Of a stretch of DNA of 64,000 nt, positions 24,701 through 35,500 are shown one piece after another. The notes under the pieces are model-generated. The model worked only from the letters and a program-made list of their open reading frames with translations. It was not told the origin of the DNA and searched no databases. A program made the position numbers and the translations under genes. The DNA lies in the NCBI RefSeq assembly GCF_014851395.1, contig NW_024040707.1, positions 11,692,187 to 11,756,186 of the forward strand. Direction: 5' to 3'. This DNA comes from Micropterus salmoides (lineage: Eukaryota > Chordata > Actinopteri > Centrarchiformes > Centrarchidae). Positions within the stretch are counted from its first letter, which is position 1. Every line of letters begins with the position of its first letter.

Positions 24701-27700
24701 CCCCCACCTCGGATCCCCCTAACCCTGCAGAGGCACTGAGGCTCCCCCCTCTCTCCAGCCCGCCCACAGAGGCCTCCCCTTTCCCCTGGCCCTCTGCCTC
24801 TAGCGTGGTGCAGATGAGGTCAGGGCTGGAGGAGGATAGCTGCCTCTGCTGCTGCTCGTGGCTGAGGCCCCGCAGGGCTGCAGAGGGCTCCAGGAGCTGC
24901 TTGGAGGTGTTAGTTGTAGAACTGTTTGCCTGGGCAGTTGTGTCTCTATTAGGGGAGGACTGATTTGCCTTAAGTCCAGCCAGGTCCCCACTGCTGCCCT
25001 TACCGGACTTGCGATGGCGGGTCTTTACCCTCCGAGACCGGCTGGGAGAAGTGGAGCTTCTGTTGGGGCAGGCTGGGATAGTGACCTGCATCACGGAGGA
25101 ATCCATTTTGGGAATGATTACCTCAGACTTGAGGATGTCTGGCCTGAAAGTGTAGGAGGTATTAGTCAACAACTACAATCCACAAGCCTAATGAATATTC
25201 ATTTATCCACTTCAGTATCAATATTTTATCAAATAACGCACGAAATGAGATCTCACACCTCTTTGCCGAAGGCAGTTTCTGGGGGACATTTCTCTTCTTG
25301 ATGAGTTTGTCCATGGAGTTGGAGGAGCTGCTCTGCCTGGAGCTGTGGTGCTTAAACAAACCTGGATACTTCTTATCCAAAGACTGCTCTCTCCTGGGAA
25401 AAAAATACCAAATGACCTTAAAGTGTAAATGCATTGTAGTTTATTAATTATGTAAATAATGTTAGCATTTAACAAAAATATACCCATAGATTTATTTTTA
25501 CCTCTGCAACTCTTTCTCTTTGAGCTCCAGTTGCAGCATGACGGCGCTGAGCTCCATGTAAAGGTTGTTAGCTCTCTCCAGTTTCCTCTCATAGTGCTCG
25601 CGAATGTCCAAAGCATGCCTGAGAAGAAAAGAGGCTGCTGATGTCATTGTGCATCCGCATGACAGATTCCAAATCCTCCACAATAGACATGCACTCAAGG
25701 CACTTATTTCATCCACAGTGCGGACAAAGGATTAACATGGAGAAATGGGACAGAGTGAAAGTGGCCTCATACATGTAAGCTAACATAGTAAAAAGTACCA
25801 TCATCTACTGGTTGGACACCCTTAGTTACCATGAAACTGTGTATGTGAGATCAAAAAGTAAAAATCAGACCTGAGCTCCTCTCTGCGTCGGTTAATCAGC
25901 TCCTCATCGAGCCGGTGGAGACAAGTACCCTCAGATTTAATCTTCTCAAAGTGCTGTTTCACCTCTTCTCGCCATTCAGCCTGATGAGAGCACATTTCTG
26001 TTAACCAGCTCCTGTCTAGCCAGAGCTGACTACTTTTGTATGGCCATTACTGTCTGATGTCTGATTACTGTGCAAGCATGTGGGGATGCATGTGCATTTG
26101 TGTACATCCTGTCTGCATATTTAAATGTATGATTTGTATGTCTTTCCATCTACTGATCTTCAATATTCAGATTCAGAGACGAAACCATACCTGAGACTTG
26201 AAGTATGTCTCTTGTGGAGTGGACAGTACATCAGCTGACGCTATATCCAGATGAAGTAGGATCTGACGGAAAGAGGGCCTGTTCCTGGGCTTACAGTTCC
26301 TGCAAATCCAAGACGGGAAAGACGGCTGTGGACATTTGCAGTGCACTGTAAAACCAATAAAGTCCTTATACCACAGACGAACGCCTCCCCATGCATCTAC
26401 TCTCCACCCCTGCTTCTACTACTCTAATCTGCTCATTTTCTGCTTCTCTTTTGCCTTCTTTTTCCTCACTCTAACTGTCCATTTCCAGGCATTACTCACC
26501 AGCACTGCCTGAGGAGGATCTTGAAGCCATCAGGGCAGCTCTCGGGTACGGGTAGCTGAAGGCTGTTGTTTCCCACACCCCAGATGATGGCAGACGAGTC
26601 CACATCTTTATAAGGGATCTCTCCAGTTAACATCTCCCACAGCACCACTCCGAAGGACCTTAAAGTTAAGCCAAGTTTTATTAAATCAGGAAGGACACTG
26701 AGGTCAAGATCTCTCCAATAAAAGGGACCGGAATAAAAAAATATTTATACAGTACATCATACATCGCGACAAGACAAGAAGACTGTTAAAGTCTTTGAAA
26801 CACTGAAACAACAAACTCATGATATTGATACAACGTCTGCTCTTCTACTGTAGTGCAGTACATTAAACATAATTGCTAAATGGTTACACTGAGTCAAGTT
26901 GTAATTTTGAAAACTTGTCAGTGCTCATCAGTCTTACCAGATGTCGACCTTTTCAGACACTGGCTCATTCCGAATGACTTCAGGAGCCATCCAAGCTACA
27001 GTGCCGGCAAATGACATCTTGGTGCTCTTGTCACTGAGCTCCTTTGAGGTGCCAAAGTCAGAGATCTTTACCAGGTCATCATGTGTAATCAGCATGCTGC
27101 AAAGGTGAGATTACTAGAATTATACATGGAAATAATAAGTAATCGGCCTTGACATGTCAGGTCTTGTGTTGGCTGATTTGCTCTTGCTGTGGTTGAGTCT
27201 GTTGACTTACTTAGGGGACTTGAGGTCTCGATGGATGATTTTGTGGAGGTGTAGGTAGTTCATGCCACCTGCAATGCCCATTGACCAGTCAACCAGTAGG
27301 GATGGGGTGATTTTACGGCCCGCCCTCAGCACCTCATACAGTTGGCCTTGAGCACAGTATTCCATCAAGATACAGTAACAAGGAGCCTGGGTGCACACAC
27401 CCCTGAAAGGAAACACAGCAGTCTGATAACATAGCAGAGTTGGGGGGGGGGGATCAAAGCGTGATTTATGCAATTAAATGATATGTGACCATGTAGGATA
27501 TCATAAGTTCCCTCACTTGAAAGTGATGATGTTGGGGTGCTTGAGTTTGCGGAGGTGTTTGATCTCGGTTTCTTTGATGTCCCGCACTTTCTTTACAGCC
27601 ACGTCTTCTCCATGGAACTTGCCGAGGAAGACAGCCCCCTGCGCCCCACTGCCCACCCACTGCAGGTCGGAGATTTCCTCAAAAGGAACCTCCCAGGACT

Positions 27701-29773
27701 CTAAACGCAGACCAACAAGCCAACAAAAACAAACTCGAGTAAATGCGAAGTCATGAAGAGTTACACAGAGTGAACACAGTCATTACAACATAATTTTTTC
27801 TATAGCACACTGAGTAGTTACTTCTAATTAATTAAATATATCCATCACAGATTACGAAGCCTCCAAATGTCAATATGTACTCTTGCCAGTTTGGACAGGG
27901 AGGAGTCAGGGGGATTTGCTGAGCAAATGCTAGGCCCATGCTACACATTAGAATAGGTTGGCAGGACACAATTACATCATACAAAGTGCCATGTTCAAAC
28001 AAATGGTATATTGACAACTTATCCAGCAAAACATTACATTTCTATCCAGAGATAAGAGCAAAAATTGAGAGATGAACAACAACCCCTCAGAGTCTATTCT
28101 GTCTGTCATTTGTCATACTGATTCTACTTAAATGACTGGGAGAGCATGGTCACTAAAGAGACATGAGCTGGGCAGAATAGAAGAGACAGGGAGATCAATT
28201 CTTCATGAGGTCCACTGAAGTGTTGAGATTTCTGGAGTGCTGCTGCAGCAGCGACAGATGCACATGATGCTTCCCCTTGTCCAGCTGTGAAAACTCACTG
28301 TAGCAGATGACTGTGAGTGAGATGGGCTGTCGGACCCGTAAACACAGTCACGGTGCCGGCAGGTCATGGTGGCAGTCAGAGAGCAAAATAAGGGAGTTCT
28401 AGTGTTGGAAAAAACAAAGTACATTTACTCAAGTACTGTACTTAAGTACAATTTGAGGTACTTGTACTTTCCCTTTTCCCAATTTCCCTTTTTTTCTAAA
28501 TTTACACTTCTACTCCACTGCATTTCTGGAGGAAATATTGTAGGTTTTAATCCATCATATTTATCTAATATTTTACATAAAAAACATATAATAGGCTTAT
28601 AAATGATGATACATTGTTAAAGATTAAACCAGTGATTCCTAACCTCTTTGGCTTGAAACCTCTAACAAAAAAGCAGTGTCTTGTTGAGGGCCCCTTGTTA
28701 TGTTGCAGATGTGAGTTTTCAGCATTTCCCCTCTAAACTTCTCAGATGGTTTCACTTAAATAACTGCTTGAGGAGCAAAGACATCAAATCATCCATTATT
28801 TAACAAAACAAAAATGCCAAGACTAAAGAAAAGCCCAAAAACTGTTAAAGAATTTTTGTATAGAAAGTTTTTCCTGATCCTTGTCCCTCAGATTTATCTT
28901 GTGACCCCTTGGTTGATAACCACTGGACAGAACTACCTGATTGTAAATAAAGTAGCTGAAGTTTTTCCACCTCTACCAGCTACTTCCACATGTATGCATC
29001 ACCAACAATCCACTATACGATGTATGTATACTATACTATATGATAATATGTCTGTTGCAGGTGCAATTTTACTGCCACTTTTTTTCCTTAAGTACATTTT
29101 GCTAATTATACTATTGTTGATTGTTGTATTCAATCTGAATACTTCTTCCACCACTGTGGAGTTCAAGCTTCATCCATGAGCTCAGATACTGAATGAATTA
29201 TGTGTCACAAACTAGTCTGACTTTTCTTTGTTCTGTGGCAATCAAATATACTGTCACACACACAGCAGAGGGTCAGGTAGTATAGAAGTGGAGCATTTAC
29301 TGTCACATACCTTCATGGCTATGTTTGTGTTCAGTGGAGTAGGCCTTCCCAATCATGGTCCAGACTGGTTTTAGGCAGCCAAACAATCCCTCCAAAAAAC
29401 CTCCATTTCCTGATTGTAGCCGAATGTTCTCCGACTGGTTCCGAACAGCGCCAGCCTCTGGACTGTGCCCCGCCTCCGCCCCGCCGCCACACTGGCAGGC
29501 CTCATGTTCATGTAGTTTTAGCACGCTGTTGTCAAACTGGGCTGAGGGTCCATCACTGGGGGTGGGGCTGCTGCCGCCTGGCGCCCCCTGTCCACCCGTG
29601 TCGATGGATAGCACGTTACGGAGGACACACTGTGTGGGGGTCAGGTCCGTTTCGGGGGTACAGGCAGGGGTGTCTCCATCGAGTCTTCGATAGGGGGGCT
29701 CTGAGATGGGGGTACTGAAGCCTGACAGGGAGGGGGAAGGGGCACGGGGCTCATGGATACAGGTCCCACTCAT
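21004..29773 (-). CDS. map3k12: mitogen-activated protein kinase kinase kinase 12 (DLK), 13 coding exons
   Basis: Minus-strand coding exons in transcript order: 29773-29311, 27700-27517, 27402-27211, 27096-26938, 26658-26500, 26299-26191, 25980-25871, 25618-25502, 25393-25259, 25143-24420, 24324-24257, 24079-23782 and 21159-21004. Phases agree over 2874 nt, giving 957 residues against about 859 in human. The ATG at 29773 gives MSGTCIHEPRAPSPS, matching the human opening; the GTG further upstream is not needed. The kinase domain spans about 163-404: glycine loop GSGAQGAV (about 171-178), VAVKK lysine (191), HRDLKSPN (273-280), DFG (293-295) and APE (317-319). Leucine-zipper regions follow (EEVKQHFEKIKSEG; RKLERANNLYMEL). 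Family members activate MKK4/7-JNK in neuronal stress and axon injury. The C-terminus has the SDCDSAELD motif. The last intron is 2.6 kb and its donor (GAG then GTAGAG) is weak. Confidence 0.95.
21250..21660. repeat. cluster of TTACTAGTAA-like palindromes in map3k12 last intron
   Basis: At least eight copies of (T)ACTAGTA occur between about 21285 and 21605, set in AT-rich sequence at irregular spacing. The surrounding bases vary, so it is not a simple tandem repeat. Confidence 0.7.
21753..21780. repeat. (AT)14 microsatellite
   Basis: An uninterrupted AT tract of 28 bases within the last map3k12 intron. Confidence 0.95.
22040..22345. repeat. dispersed fish repeat (TTTGGACTATGAGAGGAAGC family)
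   Basis: Shares GAGCCAATCCCAGC, AGAGTCACCAATTAACCT, GAGACAAACAA and GCAAACTCCA blocks with the copy at about 52190-52540 in a col2a1 intron, in the same order and orientation. Noncoding. The class is not assigned. Confidence 0.75.
22575..22820. repeat. dispersed fish repeat in map3k12 intron
   Basis: Contains TGGTAAATGGTCTGTACT, GTGCCTTTCTAGTC and CACTCAAACGCTTTACAC, phrases typical of a common fish short repeat. A remnant of another repeat (CCAGTGGTTTCCAAC) follows at about 23315. The rest of the intron, 22821-23781, holds nothing recognised. Confidence 0.5.
28400..29156. mobile_element. hAT-like non-autonomous element, copy C, in map3k12 intron
   Basis: The left end AGTGTTGGAA and right end TCCACCACTG are degenerate inverted repeats. 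The flanks GGGAGTTC (28392-28399) and TGGAGTTC (29157-29164) match at 7 of 8 bases, an 8-bp target duplication. Internal blocks match copies A and B. It lies in the intron between the first two coding exons of map3k12. Confidence 0.8.
28629..28926. mobile_element. small CCAGTG-ended MITE nested in copy C
   Basis: Begins CCAGTGATTCCTAACC and ends GGTTGATAACCACTGG, imperfect inverted repeats of each other. A related left end occurs at about 23315. It interrupts the hAT-like copy C and has no coding capacity. Confidence 0.6.
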
Positions 29774-29834
29774 CAGGGGTTTCCCCAACACAGCAGGTTA
29801 GGGTGGATGGAAGATGGGAAGGTGAGAAGTAACC
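29774..29834 (-). other. map3k12: map3k12 5'UTR part of first coding exon
   Basis: The minus strand has CTCTTTCAG at 29843-29835, a good acceptor, so the exon starts at 29834 with about 61 nt of leader before the ATG. One or more upstream noncoding exons are therefore expected. A candidate donor, AAAG then GTAGGG, lies at 31058/31057, but this is inference only. Confidence 0.5.
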
Positions 29835-29956
29835 CTGAAAGAGAAGATTTATGACAAAAAATGCATTAGAATCATTAATAAGTGTATTGGCATAAGTCAT
29901 CGTTTTGTTAATAATGTGCTTAGTGCTTTTCAAGATAAAAAGAAGTGTAGATTTAT

Positions 29957-30005
29957 TTCAGCACTGGACAGCTCCATTTGCAGCATGGAGCTGTCCAGTG
30001 CTGAA
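29957..30005. repeat. perfect 21-bp inverted repeat with 7-nt loop
   Basis: The arms at 29957-29977 and 29985-30005 are exact reverse complements, starting TTCAGCACTGGACAG. The loop is TTGCAGC. It lies just upstream of the first coding exon of map3k12, in the presumed 5' intron. Confidence 0.9.
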
Positions 30006-30459
30006 GTAACTGCTACCTTTAGAATTGACTAGAGATTTCTACTAACTTTTCTTTTATTCAAGCAATGCAAAACACCAAAACAGCAGAGTCGTGTTGAGTT
30101 GGGCATCCAGCCACAATTTAACCACTCAGTCACTCCATTTCCAAACCTGAATTCTGTCTGAATCATGCCGTGAAGCCTCATCTCTGTGTCTGTGAATGGG
30201 AGAACCAGCCTGCCCAGTCGAGCCATTACCCAGAGTGGAGATGGGCTTTATGAATGAATCGACCCGAGGAGGTTGTACAGCCCACGACCCTGGATGTCAC
30301 CTGTTCTTTAATTGTCCGTCTGAGGCGCAATAGTGTACAACAAGATCAGAGCAGAGCTACTCAGCGGCTCCCATGTGTCGTCCGTCATGCATCAAGAGAA
30401 GAGCATTATGTGTGCATCTGAGGAATACGACGAATTGCATAACCACATTGTGAATGTGT

Positions 30460-30530
30460 ACGTACGTACGTGCGTGGGGCGTGCGTGCGTGCGTGCCTGC
30501 ATGTGTGTGAGAGAGAGAGGAGAGAGAGAG
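30460..30530. repeat. CGTA/CGTG and GA-rich simple repeats
   Basis: Tandem ACGT and GCGT tetranucleotides are followed by a GAGAGA stretch. They explain the cysteine- and arginine-rich spurious frames in this area. Confidence 0.8.
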
Positions 30531-31370
30531 AGCACATGTATCCAATTCACATATCCTACACCAACTCCTTTTCTTGTACTGCACCACTGCTTGAGAAGAG
30601 CAACGCCGACCGAGCGCAATGAGAGCATGGAGAGAAAAAAAAGGGGCAATAAACAACCACCGGGCCTGTGCGAAGGAGCCGTGCACACACGCACACAAAC
30701 GCAGGAAGATCAATCTTTAAATAACCGAGGATGTGATGATGACACTCAGCAGCATCATAGCCGACGTGCATGAATTGCAAGCCCACTATGGTCCATGCCA
30801 ACTGAAACTGCCGCAGCGTCTGTACATTTACTCAACGTTGGCATCAACACAAATATTTCGTACTGTGGGCTTTCTCGCTGCACAAATATGATTTTCTAGC
30901 ATTCATCGACGATGATTCGTTTCTTGGCAGCATCAGTTCATTGGTGCAGTGTGAGCAGCGTGAAGGCTACCGCACCAAGCAACGGCATCATACCTAAACA
31001 TCCTCTGATACCTGATTTCTTATCAGCATTTAACCGGATAGTATGACATTCCCCTACCTTTCTGCCTGGTTGATGTCGCGTTGTCAAGTGAAGGGGTGGG
31101 CTCGGCTTTCTATTTGTCGGCGATAACGAGCGAATCGTTGTTTTTCTTCGGCCCGGGATCTCTGTTGTATTTCCAGTCCCTGTATCCACGAGTTTCACGT
31201 TACTGGGATGGATCCCAGCGGGCAAATTGTGTTATCAATAACTGGGGACCCATGCAACGTGAGGCGCGCTGGGTTTTTTGGGGGAGGGAGCTGTCTCCTT
31301 CCCAGTGCTGAATTGACGTCACAGAAATGCGAGTTGAGCCGCAAGGGGGCGCTACCACCACTCTCTGCAA

Positions 31371-31396
31371 ACACACACACACACACACACACACAC
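31371..31396. repeat. (AC)13 microsatellite
   Basis: An uninterrupted AC tract of 26 bases. Confidence 0.95.
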
Positions 31397-31505
31397 GGAA
31401 TCAGTTTCCCAAAATGTGCCGTTGTGGGAGCATTTCATTCACTGATTTCTATGTTTGAGCCGTGCTCCAACCAGACTGTCCAGACCTGTGTCAGCCAGCA
31501 TCGGC

Positions 31506-31506
<1 letters not shown>

Positions 31507-31545
<39 letters not shown>
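31507..31545 (+). repeat. (CTG)13 trinucleotide repeat
   Basis: Thirteen uninterrupted CTG units on the plus strand, CAG on the minus strand, in the interval between map3k12 and aaas. The poly-cysteine frame it creates is not part of a recognised gene. Confidence 0.95.
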
Positions 31546-31548
<3 letters not shown>

Positions 31549-32502
31549 ATGTGTCCTTGAGCAAGACACGCTGAATACCTGCTGGCTCCAGGGATGCTGG
31601 TGTTCTTTGCCCTGCCTGGTGATGAGGGTAAGACAGCATCTTTGTCCTCATGGAAATCATGGAAATTAATCCAAATTCACCATACTCACCTGCACTTGAC
31701 ATCATATCTACATATATATAGATTACTGGCCTATCTATATGTATGCCCACACAGAATGGCCCCTTACCGCTAACCTGTGTATATTCTGGATTTGCACCTA
31801 ATTAATATTTTGTATCCACACTTTATATATTTGCAATCTGATGTGCAACAATTTACTTCAGGATAAAAAGTTCTAACTTTTTTTTCTTATCGTATCATAA
31901 TCACTAATCAGTTGCTAGTTTAGCCTTGTAATTTGGTCAATAACATGATAATGAACGATATGTAATGAGGAAAGAAACTACAGTGGAAAATCCATATGAA
32001 AACAGCTCGGTAAGAAGAAGTGTAACAATGAAGAGTTTGTACCTGTTTGCATCAGTGTGACTGCAATGTCGCTCTGTGTCCTGAAGGGGGCAGCACATCA
32101 ACACTGGCTTTGTACGGAACTCCACACTGTTTGTCCCCCTGGCGTGCCGTAGCCAACGCGGCGGGACTAACTTAAAGTAAAGAACCGCTAGTGTCACAAC
32201 AACGCAGCATGTACTGTAATTTTGTTGTTTGGAAACACAGCGGGCGATAATTGATCACGCTAAACAGGATACACTACAAGGTAATTTTCACGGCGTATAA
32301 AACGTAACGTTAGAGCAACTGTTACTGTTACCAAACCCAGGCCGACATCAAAGCAGTTAGCTGGAGCCAGCTATGCTAGCTAACCCGTGTGTAACGTTAC
32401 TGTCGGCTGTTGAGGTGTCATCCAATACTAACTCGCTGTGTTTTCCTGACTGACCCATCGTGTGTTTCCAGGGTCTAGTGACCGGGTGTTACCGTGTTGA
32501 AG

Positions 32503-35500
32503 ATGTGTTCTCTGGCTCTGTTTCCCCCTCCGCTGCCCTCCGGACAGACCACTCTGTGTGAGTCCAACAACCAGCTGGTATCAGGAACCACTACTGAAGA
32601 CCGACTACAACAGGTCTGATACAATCTGCCGTCGTTACAACGATTAGATATAATTTATAATCTCACGACGACTTAAGAATGATCATGTTTTCAGTGTGCT
32701 TAAGTTAGTTGAAGTAACCTGATTTCTGAGGGGGGTTAAGTTATAGCAGGGGTCCAAAATCACTGCACGACCTGGACAACTAAGATAAAAATGTTGTTGA
32801 GTTGTAGTTAAATAAATCTGCTTTTAGGAGTCCAGCCCTCTGAGTTTGTATTTTCCCCGAGAGTCCCTGAAGCTCCACAGTCGCACAGAAAGCAGCAGCA
32901 GGGCGGCCTTCCTTGACCACTCTGAAACACTGTGGACGAGGAGTGCAGCGGCATGGTAGGTAACACACACACATCACATTCGTTGTGGGAAGTACACATA
33001 GCAAAAAAGGAATGTCGTCAAATACGTGGTGAAGATTATAATGTTCAGTTTTTGGTGAAACTGTTTTAGAGAGGTGTTTATTCAACTTCATTACGGGGGC
33101 AGTAGTTTGTGGTACTGTTGAACTGTTTTGCATTATACAGAGGTGTATCTTTTATTTAGCCTACCATTACTGATATAAATGTTTTTGGCCGAATAAATGG
33201 TGTGTGGTACCTTGAGCATTATAACCTTCGTGAAGACTGCATTAGTGTTAGCTAGGTGTACTTAACAAACCAACGACTGAGTGTAATATCACTTTTAGAG
33301 CCTGACCTATATGAGATTTTTTAGACTGATACAGATTTCTAATATATCCAATATTCCGATATATCAGCCGACATTTTTTTCTTATTTTCAGAAACACATT
33401 ACATAAACAGAGATGATCCCTAACATTTATTATTATGGCTGAAATGATTCATCGATTAATTCAATTACTAAAAAGAATTGAAGCAAGTTATTTGCTTAGA
33501 TGCTTGGTTTAATCCACATATCTATATAGCACACTGTTTTTATTACTGTCGCACTTTGCGCTTACACTCTGTGAACACAACGTGATTATGATGGCATCAG
33601 ATCAGAAAGCACCCGGTCTAGCGTCAAGTCTGCCGAGCTGACCGCAGACAAGGTAACAGTAACTGCAACTTTAGCATTTAACTGAAATCATGATTGATTG
33701 TTGAGTTGAAGGCTAGCCAAAGTAAGCCGCAATCCTCAGCTGTAAATGTATACACATGCATTTGTTGTTCTCAGCCTGGTTGGGCTGTGAGTTTGGGTTG
33801 TAACATCATGCCGTCAAGCAAAATAATCGATTAAATAATCTGTAGAAGCTGACTTGCCTCGACTCGCCTTTGTTTGGTTTTCCATCGTGGAAAAGTTGTC
33901 CTTTTTTTTGTATCACCTCTGTCGAGGTTCCGAGCGAGCTGAGGCGATACTAAAACGTGACGTGAAAACACAGCAGACTACAGACTGAGAGAATCCTCTA
34001 TTCACTGCATCATCATTGCGAGCCTGACAGAGGCCAGCAGCAGAAAGTTTTCTGTTTTACAATTTTCATACTCTATTTCATCACTAAGTCCACTTATGAG
34101 AAGTTTTGAGGTGAGAAATCAACTGTGTAGATTTCAAACATGGACAGTTTTACAAAAAGTGATGGCAGAACAAAAATGTGCTTGAAAGTTTTCGGAGGTG
34201 AGGAGCTCCGCGAGTGGCGGTGGGGGAACCCTGCGGCAGGCCGGCCAGCCGCCGGCTCACAGAGCCCTCTAGTCCCACTGTCACACAGACCACTGCAGGA
34301 CCAACGGCAGAGGAAAACACAGCTGTAAGGTTTTCATACCGCTTATCTGTCTTTACATTCTGAGTAATGTTCAAATGTTTTAACAAGTCAAGAGACAGCT
34401 GTTTGTGGGCCGCTGGTGTGTGTGTGTCGCATTAAAAATTACATTGCGGCAGTTGTGTGTGGTGTCGCTATGACTACCAGCTACGTTGAGGGGTACTCTC
34501 TCTGAGTACTATCTGCAATGGAAAACGGAGCATGGCCAAACTGAGTCGAGGCCAGTTTAGCTGCTACTGGTAATGGAAAAGCGGCTTAAAATCATTGTTA
34601 GCTGCAGCCCTACTTGTTATGTGTAGTAATGAGACCTCATGAGATAACATGACATAATGCAGTTTAAAATAATTACCTCATATCGGCCAATCGTATCGGC
34701 ATGTCAGTATATCATTTGGGCTCTAGTGACTTTGACATGTTGTTGATAACAATGTTATTATAGCCTGGTCAACACAGGATATTTGTTGTTAGTTGCTTTG
34801 GACAAAAGCATCAGTCAAATTAATGTCAAGTGTTTGACAGTGTTCAGTTTCATATAAGAGATGATATGGTGAGTAACCGGTGATGTTTTAAAGTTTAGCA
34901 AACACAGCAGTATGTACACATGCGCTGTTAATCAAAAATAAAATTGGCAGAAGGGTTAAATTGTGGTAAATAGAACTGTCGTACACTTAAAATGGAAAAA
35001 TGCAGCTGCAACTTGTAGTCAAATGTTGTACTTCATACTTTTACAACATACAGCACTTTTTGTACCAGAATATCAATCATTTAGTATCCCGCTTCTGACA
35101 AAGATCATTTATGCACTTTGTCTCTGACTTTTGCAGGCGGGATGGTGGCTTCACCGGGCTACTGAATGAAATTACCAACTCGCATACGGAGGGTACGTGA
35201 GCTGCCAGAATCTTCTGTTTTTCTTTAACACTTGACCAGGGGTGAATTTCCTGAACAACCACGGAAGGTAGCATTGAACTATGTTGGTACGATGGATTGT
35301 TAAACTAACACCTTTGTTGGTACCACTGTGGTTTGGACTTAGTTTGAACCAACGTAGTTCGAACTAACATGTTTCCAGGTGTATTTGTCTGACTTTCACA
35401 GCAAGAAACTCACAAAATGTTGTCATATTCTACCTAAATATGTCAGTTGTGACTGATATTAAGTGAAATTATTGTGTATTATTTAGGCTTTTCATATTAT

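Larger units (their letters stand above)
31059..32470. promoter_or_regulatory. divergent map3k12/aaas promoter interval
   Basis: About 1.4 kb lies between a possible map3k12 5' exon and the aaas first coding exon, with the two genes pointing away from each other. It holds CpG-bearing sequence (for example 31100-31340 and 32290-32470) and two microsatellites. No TATA box was evident. Use as a shared promoter is inferred from the layout. Confidence 0.45.

Noticed and set aside
23755..25301. Plus-strand frames of up to 147 codons
   Set aside because: They are antisense shadows of the GC-rich map3k12 3' coding exons.
28203..28424. Possible alternative map3k12 exon in the intron after the first coding exon
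   Set aside because: A minus-strand frame with acceptor-like sequence exists, but no similarity to a known DLK insert could be established and the frame is not clearly preserved.
30333..30801. Frames of 80-146 codons on both strands
   Set aside because: They overlap CGTG and GAGAG simple repeats and are low-complexity Cys/Arg/Thr runs.
31208..31669. 153-codon frame with a poly-Cys run
   Set aside because: Generated by the (CTG)13 and (AC)13 tracts in the intergenic interval.
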